A DNA stretch of 45,485 nucleotides from Methylobacterium sp. WL119 (GCF_008039875.1 NZ_VRUU01000034.1:1-45485); one strand, 5' to 3'. Shown: positions 30,066 to 38,953, numbered from the stretch's first letter. Made by a program: numbers and translations. The notes: generated from the letters alone by a model not told the origin.

Positions 30066-30998
30066 CCGAACGTACCCTAGGACGGTACGTGGATCGCGGT
30101 GGCCTGACACCTCCATGATGCGGGCGAGGTCGGCGCCGCGCTCGGCTGCCGTCGTTACGAACCCAGCGCGCAAGCTGTGCCCGCCGAAAGCTGCTGGATC
30201 GAACCCTGCGGCCCCGGCGTAGCGCTTCACGATATCCCCTATGCTGCGATCCGTCAGGGCCTCGGCTCTAATCCGGCCCGACCGCGAGACCGGGCGGAAC
30301 ACCGGCCCATCCGTGATCTCAGCCGCCGCGAGCCAGTCCCGCAGCAGTGCCACCGGCCGAACGTGCCGGCCGTGCGGGATCGCCTTCTCGGCTCCCCTGC
30401 CCTCCTGGTCTGTCTTCGAGCGCCGGATCAGCACGCGCAGGCCATCGGCGTGGTCGGTCAGGTCCGAGATGAGTAACGCAGCCAACTCCGACCGCCGGAA
30501 GGCGCCTGCGAACCCGAGCCCGAGCAGCGCTCGATCCCGCTTGCCGGCGAGCCCAGGCGGGGCGTGCGAGAGCATGGCTGCCAGCACCTCGGCGGTTGCG
30601 GCGGTCTTCTGCCGGATCTCCATGTCGGGTCGACGCCGGATGCCCTTGATAACCGCGTGCACTGTCTCGTGCGCGCCAGGGTCCGGCAGGCCGGCGAGCT
30701 TGTGCGCGTAGGCGATGGCTGCGAGCCGCCGCCCGATCGTGGACGAGGCCCGCCCGGCTTCAGCTTCGTGCGAAAGGAACGCCGCCACCGTCTCGGGCGA
30801 GGCCGGCAGAGACGAGACCCCATGGCCGTCGCACCAGGCCGTGAAGGCCGCCGCATCTGATTTGTAGGCGCGGATCGTGGCCTTGGCCTTCGAGGCGCGC
30901 TGATAGTCACGCACTAGAGCGAGCGCTTCGGCCGGCAGGTTGCCCCCGGCGAGGGGTAGAACCGCGACGGCTTGCATTGAGGGTTCAGAACTCGGCAT
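30021..30998 (-). CDS. Tyrosine recombinase (site-specific integrase)
   Basis: A 325-residue protein with an N-terminal SAM-like core-binding domain (residues about 25-120: [20 protein letters not shown] ... [13 protein letters not shown]) and a C-terminal catalytic domain. Catalytic residues are visible as R168 (FRRSEL), K195 (RRSKTDQ), H274 and R277 (GGHSLRAG), H300 (VSGHRD) and Y309 (VLGYVRR). It is close in layout to short integrases of genomic islands. Its start overlaps the cysteine-rich gene upstream by 14 bp and its stop overlaps the membrane-protein gene. The last 45 bp recur downstream. Likely mobilises part of this region or adds cassettes. Confidence 0.92.
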   Translation of the reverse strand: MPSSEPSMQAVAVLPLAGGNLPAEALALVRDYQRASKAKATIRAYKSDAAAFTAWCDGHGVSSLPASPETVAAFLSHEAEAGRASSTIGRRLAAIAYAHKLAGLPDPGAHETVHAVIKGIRRRPDMEIRQKTAATAEVLAAMLSHAPPGLAGKRDRALLGLGFAGAFRRSELAALLISDLTDHADGLRVLIRRSKTDQEGRGAEKAIPHGRHVRPVALLRDWLAAAEITDGPVFRPVSRSGRIRAEALTDRSIGDIVKRYAGAAGFDPAAFGGHSLRAGFVTTAAERGADLARIMEVSGHRDPRTVLGYVRRANAFKDHAGSGFL

Positions 30999-31299
30999 CG
31001 CATCCCCTTCCGGCCCCGAGGGCCGTCGCGATCATGTCGCCCAGCACGTCGTCCGCCCAATCGTTCGGAAGGCCCATGTAGTGGCCCGGCCGACGGATAA
31101 TGCCGCAGAGGAACTGACCGTCCTCGAATTCCAGCGCCTGGCACGCGCCCTCGGCCGGATGGCTGGGAATGTGATCGAGCGCCACGCCACAAGCTTGCGT
31201 CGCGCAGCAGTAGCCGCAACCGTTGCAGGGCGTGCCATAGGCTGGCTTCACCGGAAGGCGCTCGCCGTTGGTCCCATCTATCAGAACGATCGCCGCCAT
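30985..31299 (-). CDS. Cysteine-cluster protein of YkgJ type
   Basis: A 104-residue protein. [20 protein letters not shown] and [20 protein letters not shown], ending [10 protein letters not shown], carry the CxxCxxCC...C...C pattern of YkgJ/UPF0153-type putative zinc or iron chelating proteins. It overlaps the integrase start, so the two are translated together. Why a metal-binding protein accompanies the recombinase is not clear. Confidence 0.78.
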   Translation of the reverse strand: MAAIVLIDGTNGERLPVKPAYGTPCNGCGYCCATQACGVALDHIPSHPAEGACQALEFEDGQFLCGIIRRPGHYMGLPNDWADDVLGDMIATALGAGRGCDAEF

Positions 31300-31393
31300 T
31301 GAGACCCCCTACCACCTCAAACTTCCGAGAATATCTGTTATCAAAAGTTACAGTGGATGCGGGCTTGCAGCAAGGCCCACGGGCCGGATTGTT

Positions 31394-31407
31394 GGCCTGT
31401 GGGCAAG
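31394..31407. repeat. 14-bp box, inverted relative to the parA upstream copy
   Basis: GGCCTGTGGGCAAG is the exact reverse complement of CTTGCCCACAGGCC at 33007-33020. The two lie at opposite ends of the parA-RHH-membrane operon, about 1.6 kb apart. Candidate partition or operator site. Confidence 0.5.
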
Positions 31408-31439
31408 ACTTCACCGGGGCATGCCTTCATGTGGAAATG

Positions 31440-31940
31440 TCATTTCGCAGGCATGGGGACAAGCGTACTTGCAACATCGGGCAATCCCGTCACAGCACAA
31501 CTATAAGCAATAAATACTAGCAACATAGTTGCCAAGTGAAAGGCTATACCAAGACGCAGAAATATTCGACTTTTTTTGCTTACGCGAACGAAGGGATATT
31601 CCCAATGATAAGATCTAAAGTCAGTCGCATTTTGGTAGAGGTATTGCGCGATGTATGCCCCACCCGTTGCGGCCGTTGCAGCAAATAGTCCGAACCCGAA
31701 GAGCCGAAGCGCTTGGATCGTATCCAGCGTCACAGGTTGGCGGCCGGTGCCGATGAACGCTAACATCGCAGCAGCTGACCCACCGTTTATTAGGGCTGCG
31801 GCTTTAAGGGCTTCCGACCCGAATGTGATAACTGTTCCGAGCATCGTCCGCGTTTCAACGGACGCCTCATCGTGCGCTCGCTCAGCCATTCGAAGGTTGC
31901 GCTTGTAAGTCTCCTGAGGGTCTTCTGTTGGTTCTGTCAT
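31440..31940 (-). CDS. Three-pass membrane protein, third gene of the parA operon
   Basis: From the ATG at 31938-31940 (MTEPTEDPQETYKRNLRMAE) the protein has 166 residues. After a charged helical N-terminus, three hydrophobic segments appear: ALKAAALINGGSAAAMLAFI, ALRLFGFGLFAATAATGGAY, and IFLRLGIAFHLATMLLVFIA. It starts just after the RHH gene stop, so it is co-transcribed with parA. The EALKAAALINGG helix is a motif I associate with small membrane proteins of mobile elements, with no proved role. A defence or exclusion effector, or a partition-anchoring protein, would both fit. Confidence 0.65.
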   Translation of the reverse strand: MTEPTEDPQETYKRNLRMAERAHDEASVETRTMLGTVITFGSEALKAAALINGGSAAAMLAFIGTGRQPVTLDTIQALRLFGFGLFAATAATGGAYIAQYLYQNATDFRSYHWEYPFVRVSKKSRIFLRLGIAFHLATMLLVFIAYSCAVTGLPDVASTLVPMPAK

Positions 31941-31941
31941 G

Positions 31942-32238
31942 TCATGCGATCCGCGACAGCCCGTGCTTCTCAAACAGGAGGTTGATGCCCTCCACCAGCA
32001 GATCCTGTTGCTGGGCATCGGTGTCTGCCGCCAGGCGTTTTAACTGTCGGAACGCTTCGGGGGAGACGTAGGCGGTCACGACGCGCTTGCCCTCACGGGT
32101 CGATGCCTTCGGATAGCGGTTAGCGGACGCCGCATCCCGCAGCGCTGCCAGCGGAAGCGCCGACGCCGCAGCTTCGGCGACAGCCTCTGGCGCAGCTGCG
32201 CTCGACTTTGCTCCGAACAGACTTGGCCGCTTCGTCAT
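31942..32238 (-). CDS. Ribbon-helix-helix partition protein (ParG/ParB-like)
   Basis: From the ATG at 32236-32238 (MTKRPSLFGAKSSAAAPEAV) the protein has 98 residues. The first half is a flexible Ala-rich tail. The second half (GKRVVTAYVSPEAFRQLKRL, AADTDAQQQDLLVEGINLLF) is a ribbon-helix-helix. A small RHH protein with a flexible tail directly after ParA is the centromere-binding component of type Ib partition systems. It overlaps parA by four bases. Confidence 0.82.
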   Translation of the reverse strand: MTKRPSLFGAKSSAAAPEAVAEAAASALPLAALRDAASANRYPKASTREGKRVVTAYVSPEAFRQLKRLAADTDAQQQDLLVEGINLLFEKHGLSRIA

Positions 32239-32897
32239 TTTTGCCCCCTCGCCCTCTTGTTGCCCTGTACGCTTGCAGGCAGGCCCACCTGCTCGCATGC
32301 CCACGTAAACAAGGCCGCTACTTCCTCAGCTGCTTTCCCGTCCGGCTCATACTCGGAGGCCGAACGCCCGTCGATCACTGCATAAGAGTAGGCCACGCGC
32401 TGATGGATCACCTGCGGGGCTACGTGCGAGCCATCGGCTTCCAGGCCGCGCCGTGCTTCTTCAACGATCGCGCTGCGGATCGGCGCTGAGGACAGCACGA
32501 CCCAAGCCGGCTTCTTGGCGATGGTCGCGAGATCCCGCGTCGCCTCGATCGCTTCAAGGTCGAAGGCCGCTGGTCGGCACGGGATCAAGATCAGGTCGGC
32601 CGCCCGAGCCGCCGCGAGGGAAGCTCGATCTGCATTCGGGGCCGTATCGATCACCAGAAGGTCAGCGCCGTTCGCGCGGGCAGCCTCCACGAGCTGCGGC
32701 AACCGCTCGGCATGGTCGCCGATAACTTCAGGTTCGGACGCCTCGCGCTTATCGCCCCACTTCCGGGCCGTAGCCTGCGGGTCCAGATCGACCAGCGCCG
32801 TGCGGTAGCCGGCGAGCGTGCCGGCGACGGCAAGGTGGACGGCGACGGTCGATTTCCCGACGCCGCCCTTCTGGCTGATGATCGCGATTGTCCGCAC
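32235..32897 (-). CDS. parA: ParA-family partition ATPase
   Basis: A 220-residue protein. SQKGGVGKSTVAVHLAVAGT carries the deviant Walker A with K10 and K15. DLDPQATARKWGDK is the A' motif, DLLVIDTAPNADRASLAAAR is Walker B and the VAYSYAVIDGRSASEYEPDG segment is the C-terminal nucleotide switch region. The short length without an N-terminal HTH is typical of type Ib ParA of plasmids and islands. A plasmid-like partition system in an integrated setting suggests that part of this region came from a plasmid or phage-plasmid. Confidence 0.93.
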   Translation of the reverse strand: MRTIAIISQKGGVGKSTVAVHLAVAGTLAGYRTALVDLDPQATARKWGDKREASEPEVIGDHAERLPQLVEAARANGADLLVIDTAPNADRASLAAARAADLILIPCRPAAFDLEAIEATRDLATIAKKPAWVVLSSAPIRSAIVEEARRGLEADGSHVAPQVIHQRVAYSYAVIDGRSASEYEPDGKAAEEVAALFTWACEQVGLPASVQGNKRARGQK

Positions 32898-33050
32898 GCC
32901 CGCTTCCCTACCTGTCTCCGTGCCCGCCTGCCCACAAGCCCGCGAGTCGCACGCCTAGTCGTTTCAGCACAGCGGGAACCTACCTGTCGCGGATAAAGAT
33001 TGACAGCTTGCCCACAGGCCCGCTTGCCCTCTAAATGGCTTGCCTGCATG
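32898..33050. promoter_or_regulatory. Candidate partition centromere / parA operator
   Basis: The region upstream of parA holds several repeats: CCTACCTGTC at 32907-32916 and 32979-32988 (identical), TGCCCACAAGCCCGC at 32929-32943 and TGCCCACAGGCCCGC at 33009-33023 (one mismatch), and GCCTG/CAGGC inverted arms near 33040-33058. The spacing between equivalent copies is 72 and 80 bp. RHH centromere proteins bind arrays of short repeats upstream of parA, so this is the expected place. Confidence 0.55.
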
Positions 33051-33269
33051 TCAGGCAGGCCGGTCGCGGCGTGGCGGGTCTGTGCAAGCCGGATGCGCTC
33101 TAATGATAGAGCCGCCCGGCAAATGCCCTGCCAGTGTCGCCCGCACCGCATCCGCATCCTCGCGCTCCGGTTCGGCGCACAGTGCGGCAATCTCGGCATG
33201 GCAGGCGAGCCAGCGCCGGGTGAAGTGTAGCAGGCGCCTGCCGCCGGACGCGATACCGACCCGATCCAC
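33051..33269 (-). CDS. Possible small protein downstream of the adhesin operon
   Basis: A 72-residue frame from a GTG at 33267-33269, directly after the stop of the secreted-protein gene. RRLLHFTRRWLACHAEIAAL and DADAVRATLAGHLPGGSIIR are helical and plausible. Weak evidence apart from position. Confidence 0.4.
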   Translation of the reverse strand: MDRVGIASGGRRLLHFTRRWLACHAEIAALCAEPEREDADAVRATLAGHLPGGSIIRAHPACTDPPRRDRPA

Positions 33270-33899
33270 TCAAGGCCCTGCCGGAGCAGCCTCGCCATTA
33301 GTCGGCTTCGCGGCACGCACTGATGGAGCCGGCTTCCCCTTCGGAGGCTCTACCCGTCGCTGCTCGCTCACCTGCGCAGCGGGCGGCGGTTGCAGCGGGG
33401 AGGGGGCCGTTGGCGTGGACGAACCAACGTTGACCGAGATCCCGAACAGCCGCCACCGACCATCGACTGGGGCATAGAGCAACTCGAAGTTCACCTGGCT
33501 TGGCACGGAGGGAAAGAAGCCCGCCATGTGTAGCAGCCCGTTGGGCTCAATCTGGGGCAGGAGCGTCAGTTGCGGGTCGAGTACCGCTACGCCTGAGAGG
33601 TCGAGTTTTTGAGCCCGCTGGCTGGCGAAGATCTCTCCGATGCGAGCTGCGGTGTTGGCGTCTCTGAACCCAGGCGCCGAGAGGTCGCGTAGCACCGTGT
33701 AGTTGCCGGTCTCGTTCGCCTCATGAAGCGCGAGCAAGGTCGACCGGATCAGGATGAGCACCCCGTTCCGGTCGATCTGCGCAGGCTGGGGTGTAGCCTG
33801 CTGTTGAAACGGCTGTGGCTTCGGCTGTGCCGAAACAGTTTCTGCCCATCCACAAAGCAAGCCGACGCAGATCAGCGCCGTCGATCGGATAGGCCTCAC
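33270..33899 (-). CDS. Secreted protein coupled to the adhesin gene
   Basis: A 209-residue protein from a GTG at 33897-33899 that overlaps the adhesin stop (GTGA). MRPIRSTALICVGLLCGWAE ends in a Sec leader cleaved near VSAQP. The mature part has NGVLILIRSTLLALHEANET, LRDLSAPGFRDANTAARIGE and QVNFELLYAPVDGRWRLFGI, resembling DUF4440/NTF2-like folds, and a Pro/Ala-rich tail. Coupling to a trimeric autotransporter suggests a periplasmic helper. That role is inference. Confidence 0.75.
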   Translation of the reverse strand: MRPIRSTALICVGLLCGWAETVSAQPKPQPFQQQATPQPAQIDRNGVLILIRSTLLALHEANETGNYTVLRDLSAPGFRDANTAARIGEIFASQRAQKLDLSGVAVLDPQLTLLPQIEPNGLLHMAGFFPSVPSQVNFELLYAPVDGRWRLFGISVNVGSSTPTAPSPLQPPPAAQVSEQRRVEPPKGKPAPSVRAAKPTNGEAAPAGP

Positions 33900-36800
33900 A
33901 GCTCCCCCATGATGCCGAAGCGGACACCGACATCACCCCTGCCGCCGCCACCGACGCCAGCGGTAATTGCCATGGGCGTAAGGGTATCGAGGCGGTAGGC
34001 GATCGCTCCACCGACGCCATACTCGCCTTTGAAAGTTGCGCCATTGAGCGTGTAGGTGAGCCTTCCAGGAGCAGACGGCAGCGGCGCCGACGATAGAGCG
34101 AGCGCGACCGCAACACCCTGGCGAGCCTCGCGGCGGCTTTCGAACGCATAGCGGCTGAGTGCTCCAAACCCGGCTTCGAGGTTGCTCACCCGGCCATCAA
34201 GTGCGGCGATGCTGCTGGGTCCGATACCGGAGGCAGCAAGGTTGCCAGCTGCATCCGTGGTCACGAACCCGGTTCCGCCAGACTGGGCTGCAAGGCTCTG
34301 CGCCGAAGTTACGCCAGCCAACGTGTAGGTCTGACCGCCCGTGCCGATCGCCACTTGGTTAGCCCGTGTCGTCGCTACGCCGGTGCCGACCGCTACGCTG
34401 TTGGCCTGCTGCGCCGAGGCGCCGACACCGACCGCGACCGACCCGGCCCCGTTGGCACTGGAGCCGAAGCCGACCGCCGTCGCGTTGTTGCCGACCGCCG
34501 TGGCCGAACGACCAAGCGCCGTACTGTTGGTCCCGGAGGCCGTAGCAAAGGCGCCGAAGGCCGATGCCTCGTTGCCCGTCGCTGCTGCATTGAAGCCGAC
34601 CGCCGTAGTCGGATCGGCTGTGGCAATGGCTCCTGCACCGATTGCCGTTGCGCCAGGCATGGTCGCCTGCGCCCCCGTACCGATCGCCGTGGCGGCGGAG
34701 CCAGAGGCAACCGAACCGAAGCCGCCTGCCACAGCGTTCGCGCCGCTTGCCTGCGGTGCCGCAAACCCACCGGCGTTGTTGGCCCGGAACGGTCCGGTGT
34801 TGCCACTCTGTAAGTCGGTGATGTCGCGGCTATTGACCCCGATCGCCGCGGTGTTGGCCATGGTCTGGCCCTGGAGCACGCCGATCGCCTGCGTGTTGGT
34901 GGTGATGTTCCGGGTGTTCGTCGTCGTCTGTCCGTCGAGCGCCCCAAGAGCGCCACCAACCGCGTTGTAGCTGCCACCCTGCACCACGTAGGTCGGTCCA
35001 GTCAGCAACCCATTCGCATCAACACCAGCGCCGCCGCCGAGCGCCGAAGCCGTACGCTGGTTTGTGGTGGCGATGTTGCGAGTGTTGGTCGTGGTCTGCG
35101 TATCCAAAGCACCGAGCGCGCCCCCGACGTTGTCATACGTCCCACCCTGAACCGCGTAGCTGGGTGCCGTCAGCAGGCCGTTGGCATCGGTCCCTGCGCC
35201 GCCACCGAACGCAGCCGCCGTGCGCTGGTTGGTCGTCGCGACGTTCTGGTTTGTCGTGAGCAGCTGACTACCGTTCACGGCCTGTGTCGAACCTGCAGTC
35301 AGTGCGCCGGCTGCGACGTTACCCAAGGTGACGGGTGCGCCGGTGCCGACGAGGTTCAGGCTGTTCGAGGGCGTTCCAGGGGTCGCGTACTGGATGGGAC
35401 CGGCCGCGCCATTGGCGAGCGCCTGCTGCCCGGCAACGACGTTGGTGAAGGTCTGGTTGGAGCCATTGAGTTGGTAGCTCGGTCCAACGATGCTGGTGGT
35501 CGCCGCATTGTAGGTTGCACCGCCGCCGATGGCTGCAGCGGTGGTCGTACCGAGGTTGTTTACGCTGGTGGCTCCCTGCTGACTTAAAGTGAAAAGCTGG
35601 CTACCGTTAACCGCATCAGTCGAAGCTGCCGTGACCGCACCGGCCGCAACGCCTGTGATTTGACGGTTACCGGCTGTCCCGGCAACGTTCACGACCGTAC
35701 CGCCAGTAGCAGCGCCCACGGTGATTGGAGCGTTGCCATTTGCCTGTTGTACGAGGCCGGCGGTGCCGTTCTGGAGGGCAGTAATATTAGTGGTGTTTGT
35801 GGTCGTGCGTACATCGAGGTTGGAGAGCGCATCGCCAACATTGTTCACGGCGACGGTTCCGCTGTTCAACGTGTAGGTCGGTCCAGTGAAAGCACCTGTC
35901 GCCGGGTTGTAGGCCGCGCCCCCGCCGAGTGCCGTGGCGGTCGCGGCTATGGCGTTGCCATTGTTGGTCACGTTCTGATTGGTCGTGTTCAGCTGGCTGC
36001 CGTTCACCGCGTCGGTGGAGCCCGCAGCGAGGGTGCCGGGCGCAACGTTGACGATCCGCCGCTCAGCACCCGCCGCTCCTACAGAGACAGTATTTGCTTG
36101 GTTGGCGATCGAGCCCTGACCGAGCGCGACTGCGCCCGCTGCAGTTGCTTGGGCCCCCTGGCCCAGCGCGGTGGCGGTGTCGTTGGTCGCGGCACTACCA
36201 AACCCTACTGCTGTCGCGTTTGCCCCTGTTGCGTTGGCTGTCCCTCCCAAGGCAGTCGCCTGAGCGCCGACCGCGTTAGCACTGAGGCCGAAGGCAGAAG
36301 CATTAGCCCCGTTGGCGACGGATCGACGGCCGAAAGCGGAGGCGCTCTCACCCGTGGCGGTCGCTCCGCTACCAAAAGCCGATGCTCCGAAGCCGTTGGC
36401 GGCCGAAGCGTTGCCGTAGGCAGAGGCGACAGCTCCCGTCGCGTTTGCGTTGAAGCCATTTGCGGTAGCTTGAACGCCATTGGCGAAACTGGCGTAGCCG
36501 GTCGCGGTTGCGTTATCACCGGTGGCTCGGGCATTTCGTCCGAAGGCGGACGCATTTTCACCGGTGGCAGCGCTGCTCAGACCAACAGCAGTTGCTTGGC
36601 CACCGGCCGCATTTGCGCCGTAGCCATAGGCTGAGGCGAACGAGCCATTGGCAATGCTGGTAGCGCCCACAGCAGTTGCCTGATCGCCGGCAGCATTGGC
36701 CTGGAAGCCGTTGGCGGTGGCGAACTCGCCCGTTGCTCGCGTGCCTTGCCCGTAGGCGGTCGCTGCAAACCCAGTCGCATTTGCTGTGTTGCCAAGTGCA

Positions 36801-38419
36801 GTAGCTTGGGCGCCGTTGGCCATTGTCCCGAAACCGCCTGCTACAGCATCTCCACCCGTAGCACTGGGCGCAGCTCGATTGTTCGCGTTGTTAGCTACAA
36901 ACGGCACGCTCGCGATGCCGGCCTGAAGCTGGTCGAGGTTGACCGCGTCGGTGCCTTGAGATCCAGCTGCAACACCTGTGATTTGGCGGTTGCCAACTGC
37001 CATTTCACCGATTGAAGTCTGCGTAGTTGCTAAGTAGGCTGCAGTATAACCGGCTTGTGACCCACGAGCCGCTTGCGTACCCTGACCCAGCGCTACGTTA
37101 GACCCCTGCACACCTGCTGCAATACCCGCTCCCGTGCCAAGGACGGTGGAGTTCGCAACCGCATTATCGACTGCCCCAAGGCCGAGCACGATCGAGTTGT
37201 CGCCAGCAGCGGTCGTCCCAGCCCCTCCACCATTGAAGCCGCCGATGGCGATAGAGTTAGCCCCCGCAGCGTTACTCTGACCACCGAGCGCAATGGCGTC
37301 CCCCCCACTTGCCTTTGCGTCTGTGCCGATCGCTAGCGGGTCGCCGGTGATCGTGATGCCGGCGGTACCCGCAGTGGCGCCGTTGCCGATGGCAATGCCC
37401 GCGCCACTCGTAGCATAGGCTGTTGAGCTAGCTCCGACCGCTACCCCGTTTATGGAGAATGATTGTGCGTTTTGCCCAATCGCGGTGGCGTTGAATGCGT
37501 TGGCGATCGATCCTTCGCCAACAGCGGTGGTGTTGGGTGCGGTGGCGATTGATCCGGCGCCAATCGCGGTGGCGTTGATTGCGGTGGCGATTGATCCGGC
37601 GCCAATCGCGGTGGCGTTGTTTTGCCCGTCCGCCGTGGAGCCGGCCTGAGCGCCAAAACCGAGAGCGGTTAGTCCGGTGCCGTCAAGAGCAGTAACGATA
37701 GCGCCTGATGCGACAGTAGCGCCCGCCCCCGAGTTGGAACCGATGGCGACATTACCCCGCCCACTACCAGTCGCTGCGGCGAAGCTGTTCGTGCCATCAC
37801 CGCTGCCAATGGCGATCGCATTATCACCGAACACAGCCGCTCCACTCCGAGAGTTCCCCTGTGCATCGATTGATCCCGAACCGATCGCCGTCGTGTAGTT
37901 GGTAGGATTAGTCCGGAAATAATTGTTGGCTAAAGTTCCAATTGCAGTGTTTCCACTGCCGCCGCTACCAGATCCAGCAAAAGAGCCGAACGATGTGCCA
38001 AAGTCCCCATTCGCCCTTGCAGCGAAGCCCACGGCGGTCGAATAAATCGCAGGAGTAGTTCCGGTATCAGTTGTTGCACCAGGTCCGCATGCGAAGGAGC
38101 CAATGCCCGTTGAGTCTCCAGTAGCTGGGGTTGTGCTGCAGACGCTCTGCGCGAGCGCCGGACTCACAACTGCGACCCCACCCAGCCCAGCCATCACGGC
38201 CACCGCCCACGGAGCGGCTAGACCGGCGCTCCCCCCGCCAAGTCCGAGGGCGCCGACGCGCTCGCGCCGGCCCATGCCGAGGCAGCGACAGGCCAACCGC
38301 AACACCGAGATCAAGCGGCGACGTTGCCCATTGCCGAGGCTCGCGACAACAAGGCCAGCGTAGGTAGTGTTGGAGCTAGTGCGGCTCCGGCACAGCTTCG
38401 CCTTCGTCTGCTCACTCAT
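33896..38419 (-). CDS. Trimeric autotransporter adhesin (YadA-like)
   Basis: A 1,507-residue protein. The N-terminus has a long extended signal (about 90 residues, with RRRLISVLRLACRCLGM preceding the hydrophobic part and cleavage near SPALAQS). The head is built from 14-residue left-handed repeats (NATAIGAGSIATA-like, many ending in A.G..A.A.G). Stalk modules carry GVAAG...TDAVNGSQL motifs at least five times. The final 90 residues (NLEAGFGALSRYAFESRREA, RQGVAVALALS ... GIMGEL) form the YadA anchor. Such proteins trimerise and mediate surface attachment or autoagglutination. Highly repetitive DNA makes length variation likely. Confidence 0.95.
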   Translation of the reverse strand: MSEQTKAKLCRSRTSSNTTYAGLVVASLGNGQRRRLISVLRLACRCLGMGRRERVGALGLGGGSAGLAAPWAVAVMAGLGGVAVVSPALAQSVCSTTPATGDSTGIGSFACGPGATTDTGTTPAIYSTAVGFAARANGDFGTSFGSFAGSGSGGSGNTAIGTLANNYFRTNPTNYTTAIGSGSIDAQGNSRSGAAVFGDNAIAIGSGDGTNSFAAATGSGRGNVAIGSNSGAGATVASGAIVTALDGTGLTALGFGAQAGSTADGQNNATAIGAGSIATAINATAIGAGSIATAPNTTAVGEGSIANAFNATAIGQNAQSFSINGVAVGASSTAYATSGAGIAIGNGATAGTAGITITGDPLAIGTDAKASGGDAIALGGQSNAAGANSIAIGGFNGGGAGTTAAGDNSIVLGLGAVDNAVANSTVLGTGAGIAAGVQGSNVALGQGTQAARGSQAGYTAAYLATTQTSIGEMAVGNRQITGVAAGSQGTDAVNLDQLQAGIASVPFVANNANNRAAPSATGGDAVAGGFGTMANGAQATALGNTANATGFAATAYGQGTRATGEFATANGFQANAAGDQATAVGATSIANGSFASAYGYGANAAGGQATAVGLSSAATGENASAFGRNARATGDNATATGYASFANGVQATANGFNANATGAVASAYGNASAANGFGASAFGSGATATGESASAFGRRSVANGANASAFGLSANAVGAQATALGGTANATGANATAVGFGSAATNDTATALGQGAQATAAGAVALGQGSIANQANTVSVGAAGAERRIVNVAPGTLAAGSTDAVNGSQLNTTNQNVTNNGNAIAATATALGGGAAYNPATGAFTGPTYTLNSGTVAVNNVGDALSNLDVRTTTNTTNITALQNGTAGLVQQANGNAPITVGAATGGTVVNVAGTAGNRQITGVAAGAVTAASTDAVNGSQLFTLSQQGATSVNNLGTTTAAAIGGGATYNAATTSIVGPSYQLNGSNQTFTNVVAGQQALANGAAGPIQYATPGTPSNSLNLVGTGAPVTLGNVAAGALTAGSTQAVNGSQLLTTNQNVATTNQRTAAAFGGGAGTDANGLLTAPSYAVQGGTYDNVGGALGALDTQTTTNTRNIATTNQRTASALGGGAGVDANGLLTGPTYVVQGGSYNAVGGALGALDGQTTTNTRNITTNTQAIGVLQGQTMANTAAIGVNSRDITDLQSGNTGPFRANNAGGFAAPQASGANAVAGGFGSVASGSAATAIGTGAQATMPGATAIGAGAIATADPTTAVGFNAAATGNEASAFGAFATASGTNSTALGRSATAVGNNATAVGFGSSANGAGSVAVGVGASAQQANSVAVGTGVATTRANQVAIGTGGQTYTLAGVTSAQSLAAQSGGTGFVTTDAAGNLAASGIGPSSIAALDGRVSNLEAGFGALSRYAFESRREARQGVAVALALSSAPLPSAPGRLTYTLNGATFKGEYGVGGAIAYRLDTLTPMAITAGVGGGGRGDVGVRFGIMGEL
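37539..37619. repeat. Near-perfect tandem duplication in the adhesin head
   Basis: A 39-bp stretch at 37539-37577 is repeated identically at 37581-37619, offset 42 bp (14 codons). Other head repeats are much more diverged, so this duplication looks recent and in-frame. It fits slippage or unequal recombination that changes head length. Confidence 0.8.
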
Positions 38420-38689
38420 GGCGCCCTCTATCGCACCGCGCGCTGTTCAAGGCAGCAGCTGCGGACAGGGGTACGTCCTTCCTATAAAGTCGCTCATACC
38501 GAAATAGCGACTCCGTTATTAAGCGCTAAGTTCATCTCACTGAGACTTTTTAGTCACATGGATTGCTTATGCCTATGGATGATTAAAATGAGGTTGTTTA
38601 ACTTAAATTCGGCCTGTTACTTCCCGCCCATCATATAAAATAGACAACGATTAGGCCTCGACCTGCTACGTGAGAAGTATTGATTTGAA

Positions 38690-38953
38690 TTAGCGAATGC
38701 CTCCCACTACCATGTCGAGCAAAGCTACGCCAGCAACGGTGAGGATGTTGCCCCGACCACCCCAGGGCAGTGCCGCGAATGGGATCATTGCCGGCTCGGC
38801 CACCACAACCGGCAACACGGTCTCCGGCGCCTCGGCCTCGCGGTCCCCGTCGTTCCCGCGCAGCCATACGACCTGGCTTCCGTGATGGTTCTCAGGAGCG
38901 GCGAGGCCGGGTTCCGCGTCCGCACTGTCCTCGGCATCGATGTCCCCGTCCAT
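38690..38953 (-). CDS. WLRG-family protein, likely 5'-truncated
   Basis: From the ATG at 38951-38953 the protein has 87 residues: DIDAEDSADAEPGLAAPENH, HGSQVVWLRGNDGDREAEA. The D.ED..DAEP.L...E.H.SQ..WLRG layout recurs in the degraded copy at 39978 and in the frame at 40607, so a local family exists. The frame is open upstream (GLDTADSLLAILDRMDG, about to 39030), where homologous-looking residues begin, but no start codon was found there, and a repeat copy lies at the break (39048). The C-terminus (GRGNILTVAGVALLDMVVGG) is hydrophobic. Function unknown. Confidence 0.5.
   Translation of the reverse strand: MDGDIDAEDSADAEPGLAAPENHHGSQVVWLRGNDGDREAEAPETVLPVVVAEPAMIPFAALPWGGRGNILTVAGVALLDMVVGGIR

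Noticed and set aside
33896..38419. Long frames on the opposite strand of the adhesin gene and apparent short regular repeats that could suggest a CRISPR array.
   Set aside because: The repeats are coding, 14-residue head units with diverged DNA and no constant repeat with unique spacers; the opposite frames arise from biased Gly/Ala/Thr codons.
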